DNA of 64,000 nucleotides from Tubiluchus corallicola (taxonomy: Eukaryota; Priapulida; Priapulimorpha; Priapulimorphida; Tubiluchidae): assembly GCA_030141605.1 (NCBI GenBank), contig JAQGDQ010000019.1, forward strand, positions 186,001-250,000, written 5' to 3'. Below, one piece after another: positions 1 to 14,598 of this stretch (position 1 is its first letter; every line of letters starts with the position of its first letter). The notes below the pieces were generated by a model, which did not search any database, was not told where the DNA came from, and saw only the letters and a list, made by a program, of their open reading frames with translations. The position numbers were made by a program, and so were the translations under genes.

Positions 1-2125
1 CGATTCTCCATTTAAGAAGTAAGTAAAGAAGCCTTGCAATGCTGATTATGTTCTCTAAAATAACCAGAAAAGATTCATGAAAAATCGTCAAACAATTAGT
101 AATAATCTCTTTTCAAAACCAATGATACCCAAGAAAATAGGTGTATCGGCCAGCTAGTTTCACTTTCACCATTTAGTGTCATCCATGACTAGCGTGCAGA
201 CAAAACAAGGTGACCTTAGCCAGAATTGCGTGCTAGCAGCTCCAAGTGGCGAAAAAAGTTCAGGAAGAGCAAATCCATGCTGGTTTCAGCTTCCTCTGCA
301 AATGGGCAGACACTTATAAATTTCACAAATTCACAAGTGCTAGATAAATATTATTTTATAGAACTTAACCTAGAACTAATTTTATAACGGAAATGCTCCA
401 AATAAAAATAGTAATCTGTCGGAAATGTTGTTAACAAAAAAGCTGTGAAAAAGCTGAGGGAAAACACCAATTCCACTTACTTCAAGGGCTAGGTCACTGA
501 AGACAACATGTGCGCTCTTTTTCCGAAAAAATATGCTTATTATTCTATTCCTATGAACACGTTTATCAAAAATAAATAAGCAACTTTTATTATTATCCAT
601 AACATTAACTTTTACAGTTGAGTACACAAAAAGTTTGACTCTGACTTACCCAAAACCTCTTGCAAACGTTATAGATTATGTGAACTCGCAACGACGAGTC
701 ATGTTCTGGCTGTACTTTAGTGTAATTTATAAAACATTAACTAGCACAACTCTGCGGCCTCAAGATATTTCATGTGTTATAGTTATTAACTGCAATTGAT
801 ACAGTTGGCTGTCGGACAATACTACGATTGTACGCAATATCGCGAATTAGCCCGTTTAATTACCACAGTCTTAGACGTGTTATAGAACTTGCTGAGAAGC
901 TGTCGATGATAAAATGCTAATAAACATTTTCCTGCGCGAAAGTAAGCATTAGATACATACGAAACTCAACGGGGAAAGGTTTGAAAGTGGCTGTTCCCCC
1001 TTCTCTACAGAATAAATGTATTACCTAATATTCTTATACTGGTCACATATTTATGGCTTATCGTATCATGCTCGTCGTGTATTATGTCAATGTTTTGCAA
1101 CGGAACGCATGTTTTGAATTTGAAAATAGTTTCCTGAAAATGAAAGCCTGCAGTTAAAACAAAACACAACAGTTTTCAATAGCTTAAAATAAAAATACAC
1201 TAAAATTCGCGTAGAAATGCAAGTTATTATGTTAGTTACTATAAGTTAAGAATGTCGTAAAATGAATTTCAAGATCGCTCATATTGAACCGCTCACGCAT
1301 CTAGAACCTTTTATGACATGAGACCTTTTCAGACTGAATCTCCCAAGCCAGCCAATGCAGCAAGGGATTACACCTTTTCCGTTCATTTGGCTTATTTTCC
1401 CCGGTAATTAGAGGCGTCGTTAATTTTCTTCAGTACTTTAATGAGAACATTAACTGAAAGGAACGATCATTATAAGAGGTTTCGAAAATAATTATTCTTC
1501 ATGCGACTTGAAACATTTGTATAGTAACTAATCTGTACTTTTAAATACCTTCACTGTTTCACTTAATTAAATACGACCAGTTAGAGATAGAAAATCATAC
1601 TTTTGCCTTTACACTGATAAATGATTTACTGTGATACTGCTGATGATAACGATAATGACGATGACGACGGCGACGACGACGACGACGATGAAGATAGTGG
1701 CGGTGATGACGGTTTATTCTGTGGATTTGGCAAATATTAATATGGCAGCAATATAACAGTATGTTTTTAAATTTTAAAAATTGTTATTTTCATTTGTTTT
1801 CAAAATCAGTTTTAGAAATATCACACGTTACTTTCGACAATTTTGGTTTAAGTTATTGTTATAACGATAATGACTTGATATTAGTCATTTGGTTAAGAAT
1901 AACAATAAGAACAAGAATAAGACCTTATTTTTTGCGTGACGCATTATAAATAGTTTCAGAATGTATCCACGTAAAAACAAATTCTTTTTCTTATTCTTAT
2001 TCTTAACGAAATGACTAGGACCAACTCATTACTGTTGTAACAAAAAGTTAAACCAAATTCGTCGCAATTCGTTATTGAAACCTAGACTGACACGCCCCAA
2101 AAAAAATGAACTAAGAATCCAATGC
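1..2125. other. Non-coding stretch
   Basis: AT-rich DNA without a supported gene apart from the GAT/GAC tract. A 40-codon minus frame at 481-600 ending at a GTAAGT is noted among the rejected items. Confidence 0.6.
1641..1710. repeat. (GAT/GAC)n trinucleotide tract
   Basis: A run of GATGAC-type triplets (ATGACGACGGCGACGACGAC) in non-coding DNA. Confidence 0.8.
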
Positions 2126-2326
2126 CCCGTTTATACATAGGGCGGCTTCCCGCGAAGGAAAATCGTGCGCTGCGCGGCTCGTCGTTCAAATATAAAGCGG
2201 TTTTTACATAATTTCCCGCCACTTTCAGAAATGGCGTTATTCGTTGTGGATGAAATGTTGACAATGTATTTATATAGACCAAATCGTAAAATTGCTAGGG
2301 GACACTGGTGTACATCAGGTGAATCA

Positions 2327-2405
<79 letters not shown>

Positions 2406-2765
2406 GAATACACGAACAGAACGAAGACAGACAAACAGAAAAGTTGTTTTGTAAGTTTACTATCTTTGTACTCAATAACGCTTTTATCACGTAAGATTGG
2501 ACTCTCTTTCACTTCTAATATTATTGTTTCGGTTTTACCAGCCATTGTGCAATTGCACTTCATAACTTCATAAGCACGTGTGTAGAGATCTCTTTTTTCA
2601 AAGCAGCACCCTTGCCGATTACGTATTAACAAAGCCAACTTCTGATTGGATACTTACGGGAAAACCACACGGTTTTTGTGAAAAACCGCTCAGAGAGCGA
2701 CCAGGGCGGGAAACCGCGCAGGCGATTATTTAACCGCGCGGTTTCCCGCCTTATGTGTAAACGGG
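2126..2765. mobile_element. Terminal-inverted-repeat element with internal hairpins
   Basis: The ends CCCGTTTATACATAGGGCGG (left) and CCCGTTTACACATAAGGCGG (right, complement) match at 18 of 20 positions. Near the right end is a perfect 15-bp inverted repeat (GGCGGGAAACCGCGC at 2705-2719 with its complement at 2736-2750). A further hairpin lies at about 2670-2688 (CGGTTTTT/AAAAACCG). A GA microsatellite occupies 2329-2404. No transposase frame is present. No target-site duplication could be fixed, so the superfamily is unknown. Confidence 0.6.
2329..2404. repeat. (GA)n microsatellite
   Basis: About 38 uninterrupted GA units lie inside the terminal-inverted-repeat element at 2126-2765. The translated RE/ER and LS repeats here are not genes. 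Confidence 0.95.
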
Positions 2766-4150
<1,385 letters not shown>

Positions 4151-4783
4151 ACTCTTTCTCATCTTTCTTTTGTTTTTTTAGATTTGCGACTAGAGATTAC
4201 CTTGAAACCACTGTTTTTAACCTCTTCGAGACAGAGGACATGAAAACTGCTCTCCACTTTAACAAATTGTCCCCCGAAATTCCTACAAAATGTCACTCAT
4301 TTATAGCCAATTAGCGTTCAATATTCATGGGTGAAAACCAATGAGCATGCTCTTCGCGGACGCATCTCGACAAACAACCTAATGTTTGTTTCTAATTAAC
4401 TGGGTACACAATCTATAAGTATATTCAGGTCACACATTTAATTCTTCTTTATAGCGTAATAGCTGTGTGATAACCAAGTTTGGTAAATATTTGATAGAAG
4501 TAACACAGTTAATGCATTTTGCAATTAATAGAAAAGACAAATCCGAATTCATCAAATTTTTCCCTTGTGCTTGCAATAATTTGATCTAAAAAGTACATAT
4601 TTATAAGATGTAGAAATCAGAATACAAGCTACAGCCACGTCCTTTGACGACAGATATTTTGTCACTAAAGATATCAGCGCTCTGGTCGTCACGTTTTTAT
4701 TGGGGCATCGTACATCGCATAAAAGGACGAGGCAGCTAATCGGCCTATCTGGGTTGTGTTAGACTACGTTGCTTTGCATTAAC

Positions 4784-4797
4784 GCCCCCCCCCCCCC
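4784..4797. repeat. Poly-C tract (C14)
   Basis: An uninterrupted run of fourteen C residues. Confidence 0.95.
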
Positions 4798-7700
4798 AGG
4801 ACGATTACTTCAGGCGTAGATGAAAACTAGTCATCATTTCTCACTACGTTTAACATCTCCTCCCCACTGCTCTCTATTCATTTGTATCTGAAGATTTCTA
4901 ATATTACAAAGTCGATTGCATTTTCTCACATTTCACTCATAGGAAGCCACTCCCCATAGCAGAGGATCGTTTTCCAGAAACTGATTGGATTTTGCGTTTG
5001 GCTTCCATATAATACTGATATAATCGTGATGAAGCCTTGCCTATCCGTCATTTAGTTTAATCGCTTGTATAGCAGCTACAATGAGTGCTGTCTGTTGTAA
5101 AAAGTTCCTTATTTCAAAAAGTTTAATCGGCCGGCAAATTTTCTTCAAGTGAGACTTTTTAATGAAATCGTTTGCCATATCATGGCGTCGTGCCATATCA
5201 TGTCAGTTCCTCAATTTTTCGTTGTCAAGACTTGGGCGACTTGCTCACTAGTTAGATAAACTTGAAATTATTTTGCTTTCTCAATGTTTTCAAAGAGTGA
5301 AAATAACTTTCGGTAAAAATTTGGCGACTTGATCGCTGCATGAGAAAAACTCAGAACTGTTTATAACAACATCTAATATAATGTGAAACACTTTAAATGT
5401 TAAGCAAGTCTTTATGGCAGTAATGTGAACTCACATTTTTTTGGCAAATTATAATTTGCTTGCTTAATCCTATTATTTGCAAGGACTTAAATATAGAGTT
5501 TGAAGTATTTTTGAATTATTAACAATTTAGCTCTGAATAAGTACATATTTAAAGGCCTTAATTTTAATGTATAATGTTTAATATTTAATGTATAAGTTGG
5601 TGGAATAAAACGTTGTAAGTAGTATGATAAGTTTTGCGCTGATTATTGACTGTAGGCTAATTTTTTGTTTTCAAATTTGCCGTGACACTAAAGTAGGCCC
5701 AGCATTACAGTATCGAAACTCTAACTACATAAACAAAGTTTGAAAATACCTCGGTATACTGAAAATTTTATAAATCATACTGTGGTGACTTCGATTTCTT
5801 GAGTGTAATTGTAGCAAAGATTATTAGTTAACGTTGTTGTGAATATCATAAATGATAAATGGATCATTTAAAAAGCCGAATTAGAACGGCAAATCTCTTA
5901 CTCCTAATAGATTTTATATTATTTTTATTTTTTTTAATTCTGAATACCCCTAGTCTTTATGCTTCTCGTTTATTATTTATGCTATCATCCCACTCCCTGC
6001 TATTATTATCCAATTTAGAGTAACTGTTGATATGCCGATGTCATAATGTTGACATGTTGCACAGTGCTGCCATCGCTTGACAAAGTCGACTCTCATAATT
6101 TGAGACAGTCAGAGGCAAAACAGAGCCTTGAACATTAGTTAAAAATGCTGTTACGGTACTTTAACGGATCAAATACCAGGAAAAAGTGCAAAATTTAAAA
6201 AATGATTGCAGGATTAATTGAAGCAAGATAAAACGTCACAGAAAATAAATGTAATTTGTTGTGACAAGTCATAGTAATATTAATAATAAAAAGTGCGAGC
6301 CTTCTTTTTGAATTCATGAATTGTTGTGCCGCTATGGAAGCACAACGAAATGCAATTTATGCTCTACAAAACAAGTAACTGTGTTATTTTTAAAACTTAT
6401 TACAAAATAGTCCTTCACTAGTTTAAAATTAACTCAACTGCGAAAAAGATAAGTTTTTCTTTGTTGGCATGATTGCAAAAGAAACAGATGTTATACAGTG
6501 TAATTAGTCTTGGAACACAATACACGGCATTGAACGTACAGCGTCATCAGCATGCTTGTAACATAAAATAATGTGTAAATTGCATGAACAATTTCTAAAT
6601 CAAACTAGGCCTATCATTCTACTCTGGATGGACCTACGCTCAATGTACGGAACAGCTTCAGACTACATCGTTGGAATCAGATTATTACAAATACTTTGAG
6701 TAAGCCGTCAGCCATTATGAGCAAACGATGTCAAAAGAGGCTTTAGAGAAATACTAGCAGCAGCTGACTAGAGTACCTACAATTGCCAAGCTGCTGGCGC
6801 CATCTATAGAAGTTAAAATATGCATTTTAGCCGGAGTTTATCTAGCAAACTGGCCTAGTATGGCACAAGAGAAGACAAGTAAATACAGTATTCAGTAATC
6901 GGTTAGTCAAATATATCTATTAACCGAACTGCAGCATTTATATTGATTACTACGCCAAGCATTTTAAACAATTATTTAAGGCAACCAGCGTTTGGTTCTA
7001 GCTATATTATTTCCTGACATTTTCTAAGTAACATTAATTTGCCTTTGTAAGCCGCTCACCACTTTCTTTGATAATGTTGATCCTATAGCTAAAATGTGAA
7101 ATTCTGATTTTTCAAACGAATTTCTTGTCGAGTGTTGTTTTACAAACTTGTTTCATTTTGCTTACAAAAAATTTCAACAATCCTGTGTTGCAAAGTGTAG
7201 ACTTGCAAAGAATCGGTTTACAAAACAGATTTTAAAACCTAAGGTGTAAATGTTCAACTAAGGTGGATATTTTAATTGCTAGGTGTACACTCAGTGCCGA
7301 CAAGTTGATAATTATTAAAGTACAAAATTGTGAACAGTAACTTTGCTTAAAGATTCACTGACACCCTGGTAGACACTTGCTGTCAAAATTCATTATTGAT
7401 TAGCTTAATACAAAAAAGCGGCTTTATTTTTATAAATTTCCGCGTTTCGCTTTGGTTGGCGTTGAAATACTCCAAATTTATCGCCGCACAAAAACGAAAA
7501 ATCGGGGAAGAAAGCGGAAGTGACGTCCCGTTAGGAACGACACTGCGCATGTGTGACTCTCGCTGTATTTACATGCGGGCAAAATCAGGCAATGCGCTGG
7601 TAATAAAGAGACAGTGGTACTCGCATTTTAGTATTTTAGTGCTAAGCTCAAATCATAGGTCTGTCCACACTTACTTGAATACACTATATTTTATAGATGA

Positions 7701-8883
7701 AAAAACTATTAATAACGAAGTACAACGTGTAAAAGTTTTAGCGCGTGACATCACTGGTATTTCGCACTGGGCTGCTTTCTTGTTCATTTTCTGATCACTT
7801 CTGCTTTATAAATGTTTCACTGCCAAGTTATCTTTTGCCCGATGTCCCGCTCGGACAATGCTCCTGACAAACAGTGATCGTTTTTACGTTTTCCAACATA
7901 TAAAATTGTAAAAATTACAGCGGTGCCTTAGTACGATCCGAGAGAAAAGAATTATACGACAATCACAGATTTTGTTCCCTGGGCTTTTGAGCCGGTGCAG
8001 ATCGGGTATACTGTCTGACTCAATGTAGGGTTCAAAAGTAAAATAAAACGGAAAACTGAGAAGAAATGCCTTTCAGACAGCATTTTTTTAACTCATTGAA
8101 AGAGCGCTCCCAGCATTTTTAGACACTTGGAAAACCTTTGTGGCGTTTTAGCGAATATGCAAATGAGGTTTCAGGGAAAAAAGCTTTAAATATTTAAGTA
8201 AACGTATTCTCATACTCTACAGTTTGACTGCTGATCGACGTTCATATAAGTTTGATGCGATCGAACACCTTTATTCTACGTGTAACTGCTCAAGCTTCAT
8301 TTTTCACCATGCCTAGCAGGATAGGATGTTCTATCCTCACTGCGGTCGCGTTTTGCGCAATTTTTATGTTGAAGTAACGTGTAAAAAATCAGGAAAAATA
8401 TTTCAAAATGTGAAGAAAGGGAGGTTGTTATTAAAATCCGGAGTTTCCGTTAAACTGGTAGGGTTGAAATGTCTTACTGCTAACCTTGACTAAATATAGT
8501 TTTTATGAAATTTAGTTATAAGGGTTAATTATTACCTTACTTACTGTGCATCTAACCCAAAATAGTGCCTAGAAGCTTATTTGCAGCTTGATCTAGTTCG
8601 CGGGAGTACTCGGCACACCTATTGTAAGAAACGTTTTTATTAATAGATAAATCATTCCTCAGCAATAAGCGTTCTGTTCAGTGTTCACAGTGTTCACAGT
8701 TCACAAGGCTACTGGCTGCCTACTCAGCCCTACTGTACTTGCGGCTGTTAATTGCCGCTTCCTGACGTGACGTCACAGCATTGAGTGTCACGGCGGGCGA
8801 TAATATTCGTGACAGTACCAACGGCGCTTAATTTAAGTTACCATAGCACAGAAAAGCACGTATCAAAACTGTTTCAATGGTCC

Positions 8884-8909
8884 TATATATATATATATAT
8901 ATATATATA
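8884..8909. repeat. (TA)n microsatellite
   Basis: Thirteen TA units. Confidence 0.9.
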
Positions 8910-9981
8910 CATGCTGACTCCTCATGTCATGACTCAGGCCATGTATTGCAGTGGTGCTTTCAAGTCCTAGCTTTTAGCTAAGCTGCAAGCAGTTATGTAT
9001 TAATTGTTCACATATGAATTGCTCCCTTGATAAGAAATTGTTAGTAATTTTTTTCCATCTTGTTTACTATTGTATGCTTGTAATTACGATATATACATGT
9101 ACGTAATGGTAATGGTGTTTTTTAAATAAATAAACAAATGTGTTCGATTCAGGTCCCAATTTTGTCTTACGTTTAGAGTCTCTGGCAAGTTCCCGATGCC
9201 ACTTCAAATGTGTGTCTTTAACAATTGTTAGGAGCTGCAGGGATCGTAAGATTAAAACCGGCTGGAATCTTAGCTCGATCTAAGCCAATCTGGGGGAAAC
9301 TTAAAGGTACACAAAAGACTGCATAAAGCTGGCAGACGTCCGCATCTGAACATCACATATTATGACTAAATAATGGTATCTCACTCGATCGATACGAAAA
9401 GTCCAGGTTTATAAGATCTTCAAACTTTTTGCACCTAGTTGAAAATTGTATCGGCTTTGCCATGTTTTAAAAACAAGTTTGCCCACCCTGCTTTCTTAAA
9501 CAGCAAAGTCATTTGTATTGTACTCAAAACATCCTCTATACATGAACTTGAGTGCCATATTTAGAGCTTAACCAAACAAACATCCAAAGGCCAAAGTAGC
9601 TGAATAATATTTGTTTGCAACGTAAAATTGTTGGTTTTAAAAAGTCAAGAAGTTCATGATCTCCACAATGAAATGACTAATTTGCCTTTAACATAAATTT
9701 TGCACAAACTTCCACTGTAAACACATAAACGATCAATTCAACAGTCGTTATTTTTAACGCACCAGCTGTATGAAAAGAAGATACCAACACCCACTAAAAT
9801 TTTAGAACGAATTTTTTTAGTAAAAACTAATTTATACGAATAAAGTAAATATTGCAACAATTAACGTGCTGGGACTTGTATATAAGGTTTAACATCTAAA
9901 ACCGTTTATCTGAGCGAATGTTTTTAATGTCCAACCATGTGCAGAGGCATCTTCCCATCACTGCAGCACAGTGTTGCTTAA

Positions 9982-10644
9982 AGGACAAGAAAAGGGGCAC
10001 ATGAAGTAGATTTCAGAAAAATCGCCATAAAAAATTATACTATTTTACAGCAATTTTATGCACATATCGTATTCGCTTGAAAGGAATTTTTGTTTGTTTT
10101 CATTTTAAATCTCCCGCAATACTGTTCCGGCGGCGCCATTAGATGACGTCACTACGCCACGTAAATCGGGGGGGAAGAAAAGACAATGTTAAATTATGAC
10201 TCAAAATTCTTTTTGTGCAAATCTATATTACTTAGCATTTCACTTACCTGCTGGAAAGACTTATGTAACTAGACTAATAATTTAAAACGTTTGTGCCAAT
10301 TGGTAAAATGTCACTGACTCACCCTCCAGGGTGCGCCACTCACGTATTTTTAATTTTATTGACACGATACATTAATTTAAAATTTTACTTAATTACCAAC
10401 ATTTATGCTACGAATGCTCTGATTATTTTTTTTCAAACTTTACTTAATGTTATCAAAACTTGTTTCAAACGACCTACTATTAAAATGGCTGCGCGTAACG
10501 GTCATCGCGGGAGTTTAAATTTACACGTTTTGTACTGCGCTACGGCCGATGCAAGCCATGCATACGAAAAGGTAATATGTAAGTGGTATAAAATTTCGAG
10601 ACGAATTCTTTAAGTTTTATGTAAGTGGAGGGTTTTCTTGTGCT
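9982..10644 (+). mobile_element. TTAA-flanked MITE, copy 1 (complete)
   Basis: This 663-bp element is flanked by TTAA at 9978-9981 and 10645-10648. It begins AGGACAAGAAAAGG, and its other end reads AGCACAAGAAAACC on the opposite strand, giving imperfect terminal inverted repeats of about 14 bp. TTAA target sites are typical of piggyBac-type elements, so this is probably a non-autonomous piggyBac-like MITE. It contains a TGACGTCAC palindrome (about 10145) and, on the minus strand, a perfect splice-donor consensus (CAG|GTAAGTG). Open frames inside it are not conserved between copies. Confidence 0.8.
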
Positions 10645-10648
10645 TTAA

Positions 10649-13588
10649 AGTAAATAATAGTCTGTTCCATTTATTTGACACCTACAATTTTCAAGATGTC
10701 GGCGGCAAAACAATGTTTGTTATCACACTGCATGGTTTGAAAACTCAAAACCCAAGATCAATATTTTATGATAATCTTCCAGTTTGTTGTAGCTTACGTT
10801 TAGACGAGCTTAACCGATCTACTTGCTTTCTTTTACTAAATTCGCTTGAAACTTATTCGGAATACATTCTCAGTCTTTTACGATTCGCTCAAAAAGGTAG
10901 CTAAAATTATCAGTAATAGGTAAACAGTTATAGGTCTAGCGCTGCTAACGTGGAAGACGATAATTCAGACTTTTTTGTACATAAACATATCTTACGCTAT
11001 TCCAAAGCAGTTGCTGAAGCAGTCAAACCACATGAGCTGAAAAGACAAAATAGCCGTGTCGGAAACAGCGCATCGGAAGGCTTGAATTTGTTCCTTTGAA
11101 AATTTATTTAATCGAAAAGGCGGGTGAGCTAGAATGGAGCTTAAATTTTGTCCAAGTTCATAAATCTAATCTTTGGTTTGCGGACCCAAGCAAACGTGAA
11201 ACCGTTTGGGTCTGCCTTTTTCTATACAGTTGTAATGCTTAGCTGACTAGAAACCAAGAACAGGAGATTAAAAGATGTGCATAATTATTAAGCAGAATTA
11301 CGCCATGGTGTCTGAGTAATGAGATGATTAAGAAGATTAGTTACTTTAGTCCAACAATAGCTTTTGGCCTATTACATGCTAACAATAAACGGCCTAGCTG
11401 CGTTTTAGTAAGATAAAAATAGCACATGATATGGCAAACGTGTAACGTCTAGAAACTACATTATACACGTACGTTAAACGTTTACAAGATTACGTAATAT
11501 TTTTAACAATAGACCATAACTAGTTACAAGGATCTCAGTGTACGCGATAACATAGCGCTGGGCAAGCTTACTGAGCATGCTAACTCACCCTAGTACAGGT
11601 CGTGGCTGTATTTTATAAACATCAGAAGAAGCCTGTTAGAAATAGAATAGATAACGCATGAACGCTAAGTAATACAATATGCAGGCTTATTCATGTAGAA
11701 AAATTGTAGGTATACCTATGCTCACTAATGAGCCTGTTTGCTGGGGCAGATCCAAGCAACCAGGGTGAGCAATAAGAATTAATTCTGTGTCTCGAGATAG
11801 GACATACTTGCGCATTTTTCGGCACAGCCATCTCTTTTGGGGCGCTTACACATTATCATACAGCTTATGTCGTTCAACAAAAATCACGAGTTTGCTTAAG
11901 TCATAATATTTGCAAAGCAAAATTCACAAAATGCAGTGGTCATCCAGCATTTCATGGTATTAATTTCACTAATTTCTTACAAAACATTGGAACATTTAGC
12001 TCATTAGCAGTTACACATAGTCGCAAAAGGGACTACAAGTATTTGGAAGTCAGCATGGCTATAAAAGTCACTGTTACCACAAAAGGAAAAATGGGTCAAA
12101 TTTTAAGAGACAAAAACCTATAAAGCAAAATCCCCTTATTCTAATCTACAAACTTCGATGAAAGGAAACCTTGTAAATTTGATTGCCTTGAAAACGGCAA
12201 TATCATTTCTCGTACAAAATGTAAACATTGAATATTTGAGAGCAAACATTTTGCTAGTGAAGCCGTATATATTAGACGTGTTCCAATTTTGATCATTGCA
12301 TGCATAAACGCTATTTATTTTTGCCTGTCTACAAAATGTAATAGTCACATTGAGTAAAATTATTGGCACTGTAAGGATAACAGTGAAATCCTACATTAGC
12401 AAACCATACATTTCTGGTTATTACACTCTTAACACGTACTTTCATACACAATTAACCCATAATAAATCACATCTCCTATATTAATTACCTTAAGGGTAGG
12501 CCGCGCTCAAAAACACTATTCGCCACTCTCTATATGAACTCACTGTCAGGTTTAATTATACCTTGGGCGTCAGGCTTTTAGACATATTACGAGTTTGGCG
12601 AAGCACGTGAAGTGACGCCACGTAAATTTGTTATGGTGTAATATGTCAGCTGTAGTAATCATCAAGTATAACCAAATTACAAAATACAAAATAAAGAAAA
12701 CCATCAGACAAGTAAAGGGAGAAAAACAAGATAAATTCAGCAAATCAGTAGAAGATTGTCAGATTGTCTAGAAAGCATGCAAAAATCATCGAAATTTAGT
12801 TGCACAAAAGTACAGGAAACAAAATTTTCAAAGAAGCACTTGTTCATAGGCTAGTGAAAAAAGTAAGCAAATGAAAAAAGAGTACGAATAGCTGCCTATT
12901 GACTGCTTGCGGGGATACAAGAGAAGTCAAAGAGGAAGCCTAATAACGTTGAAATGCCTTGTTCAAGGAATCATGCACATCTTACACTGAAGTTGTCTAC
13001 GTCCCACGAAATTTGCCACTCCAAGCTGCTTCTTTAATTTTTTAAAGGTGTTCTAGCGTGTATTAGTTTAATGCTAATTTGCTAGATGGCAACACTAGCG
13101 TGTAAACAATGCCAGTAATAGTATATTCGTTATAGTATGGCAGTTACTGATAAAAAAGAAGCATCTAATATATGCGGATCAGTCCGACCCTTATATGCCG
13201 ATTATCCGAGCGTCCATTAATCATCCGCTTCATCGTTTCAACTATCAAATTCCTGCATCATATCCCAACTAATTCTGGATTTTTTCTTCCTTGCACATGT
13301 TTTACTTCTTCCTGCTAGCTGTCTATTTTTTATGATCATACAGCAACTTAATTAGTTATACTAATATGAAGTTATCGTGTACTTATCAACATCGTGCGGT
13401 AGCCTTCTCATGAGAGGTTTTTATATAGGTTCTCTGGAAACCTATTAGCCAATCATTTAATATCGTTTAGTAATTGTGGCTGATCATGTATGTATTCGTT
13501 CAATTAATGTTAATACACTGTAAACGAAAAAGAATCATTAAAGCTTGTGCTCTTTAAATACAAGAATGGTGAAAAGAAAATAACTTAC
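10649..13588. other. Interval between the two inverted MITE copies
   Basis: AT-rich, with only short chance frames, up to the candidate exon at 13589. It contains no transposase-like frame that would make the two MITEs the ends of one autonomous element. Confidence 0.55.
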
Positions 13589-13848
13589 CAATGTGCATTT
13601 TGATGATGATTATCTCGTGGCCAAGACTCAGGATGAACACCTTTCCTTAGTTTCTCCCTGCGGCCGGCAGACGTCATTGTGGACGTTGATGTTGTTGAAT
13701 GACGCGCCCTTCGACGAAGATAGAGTGGGGTATGACCACGATGAGACTCGTGGGGGCATTGCGCCCATAGATGGCCTTCTCTGCGAGTTGTCGCTGTAGG
13801 TGCCATGCACGAAGAAGGCACGTCTGCATTCGAAAATTCAGACGACAT
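13589..13848 (-). CDS. Candidate first coding exon in a GC-rich patch
   Basis: In an island clearly richer in G+C than its surroundings, a minus-strand ATG (context ACAAAATGT) opens a frame of 86 codons. The frame stays open exactly to a consensus donor (ATTG|GTAAGT) whose own TAA would be the first stop. The peptide starts MSSEFSNADVPSSC and is later rich in R, H, T and S, without a recognised domain. It looks disordered. No downstream exon was confirmed. It sits 91 bp inside one arm of an inverted pair of MITEs, so it could be genic or part of a larger mobile unit. Overlapping frames on both strands are also open here, which lowers certainty. Confidence 0.35.
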
Positions 13849-13939
13849 TTTGTGAAACTTGATAGTCGATGGGCTTTGCAAATAAGTTTTAAACGAGCAA
13901 TCTGAACGTCCGCGGTTCTAGATACAAAGCTGAGATTAA

Positions 13940-14598
13940 AGCACAAGAAAACCCTCAACTTACATAAAGCTTAAAAACTTCGTTTCGAAATTTTATACCA
14001 CTTACATACTACCTTTTCGTATGCATGGCTTGCACCGGCCGTAACGCTGTATACAATGTGTAAATTTAAACTCCCGCGATGACCGTTACGCGCAGCCATT
14101 TTAATAGTAGGTCGTTTGAAACAAGTTTTGATAACAATAAGTAAAGTTTGGAAAAATGATTAGAGCATTCGTACCATACATGTTGCTAATTAAGTAAAAT
14201 TTTAAATTACTCCATCTTGTCAATAAAAATACGTTTTTGGCTAGTGAGTGGCGCACCCTGAAGGGTGAGTCAGCTACATTTTACCAATTGGCACAAACAT
14301 TTTAAATTATTAGTCTAGTTAGATAAGTCTTTCCAGCAGGTAAGTGAAATGCTAAGTAATATAGATTTGCACGGAAACATTTTGGGACATAATTTAACAT
14401 TGCTTTTTCTTCCCCTGATTTACGTTGCGTAGTGACGTCATGTAATGGAGCCGTCGTAACAGTATTGCGGGAGATTTAAAATGAAAACAAACGAAAATTC
14501 GACGCGAATACGATATGTGCATAAAATTACTGTAAAGCAGTAAAAATTTTTAAGGCGATTTTTCTGAAACCTACTTCAGGTACCCCTTTTCTTGTCCT
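13940..14598 (-). mobile_element. TTAA-flanked MITE, copy 2 (complete, inverted)
   Basis: This is a full-length 659-bp copy of the element at 9982-10644, in opposite orientation. It has TTAA at 13936-13939 and 14599-14602 and both terminal inverted repeats. The sequence is clearly homologous along the whole length, including the TGACGTCA motif and the block around AATGGCTGCGCGTAACGG. It lies 3.3 kb from copy 1, facing it, so the outer ends of the pair are identical left ends. Confidence 0.8.

Larger units (their letters stand above)
4151..9977. other. Non-coding stretch
   Basis: No gene supported. It contains C14 and a TA tract. The 132-codon plus frame at 7396-7794 is about the length expected once by chance in this window and shows no domain. 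CpG-containing TGACGTC motifs occur near 7521 and 8768. Confidence 0.55.

Noticed and set aside
481-600. 40-codon minus-strand frame from an ATG (MDNNKSCLFIFDKR...) ending at a GTAAGT donor
   Set aside because: Short, AT-biased and without a partner exon. One such coincidence is expected in 64 kb.
7396-7794. 132-codon plus-strand ORF
   Set aside because: About one frame of this length is expected by chance in the window; it starts at a non-ATG codon and shows no domain.
8541-8622. Minus-strand exon-like frame (CAEYSRELDQAANKLLGTILG) after an AG acceptor
   Set aside because: Only about 21 codons, with a weak pyrimidine tract and no poly(A) signal or partner exon.
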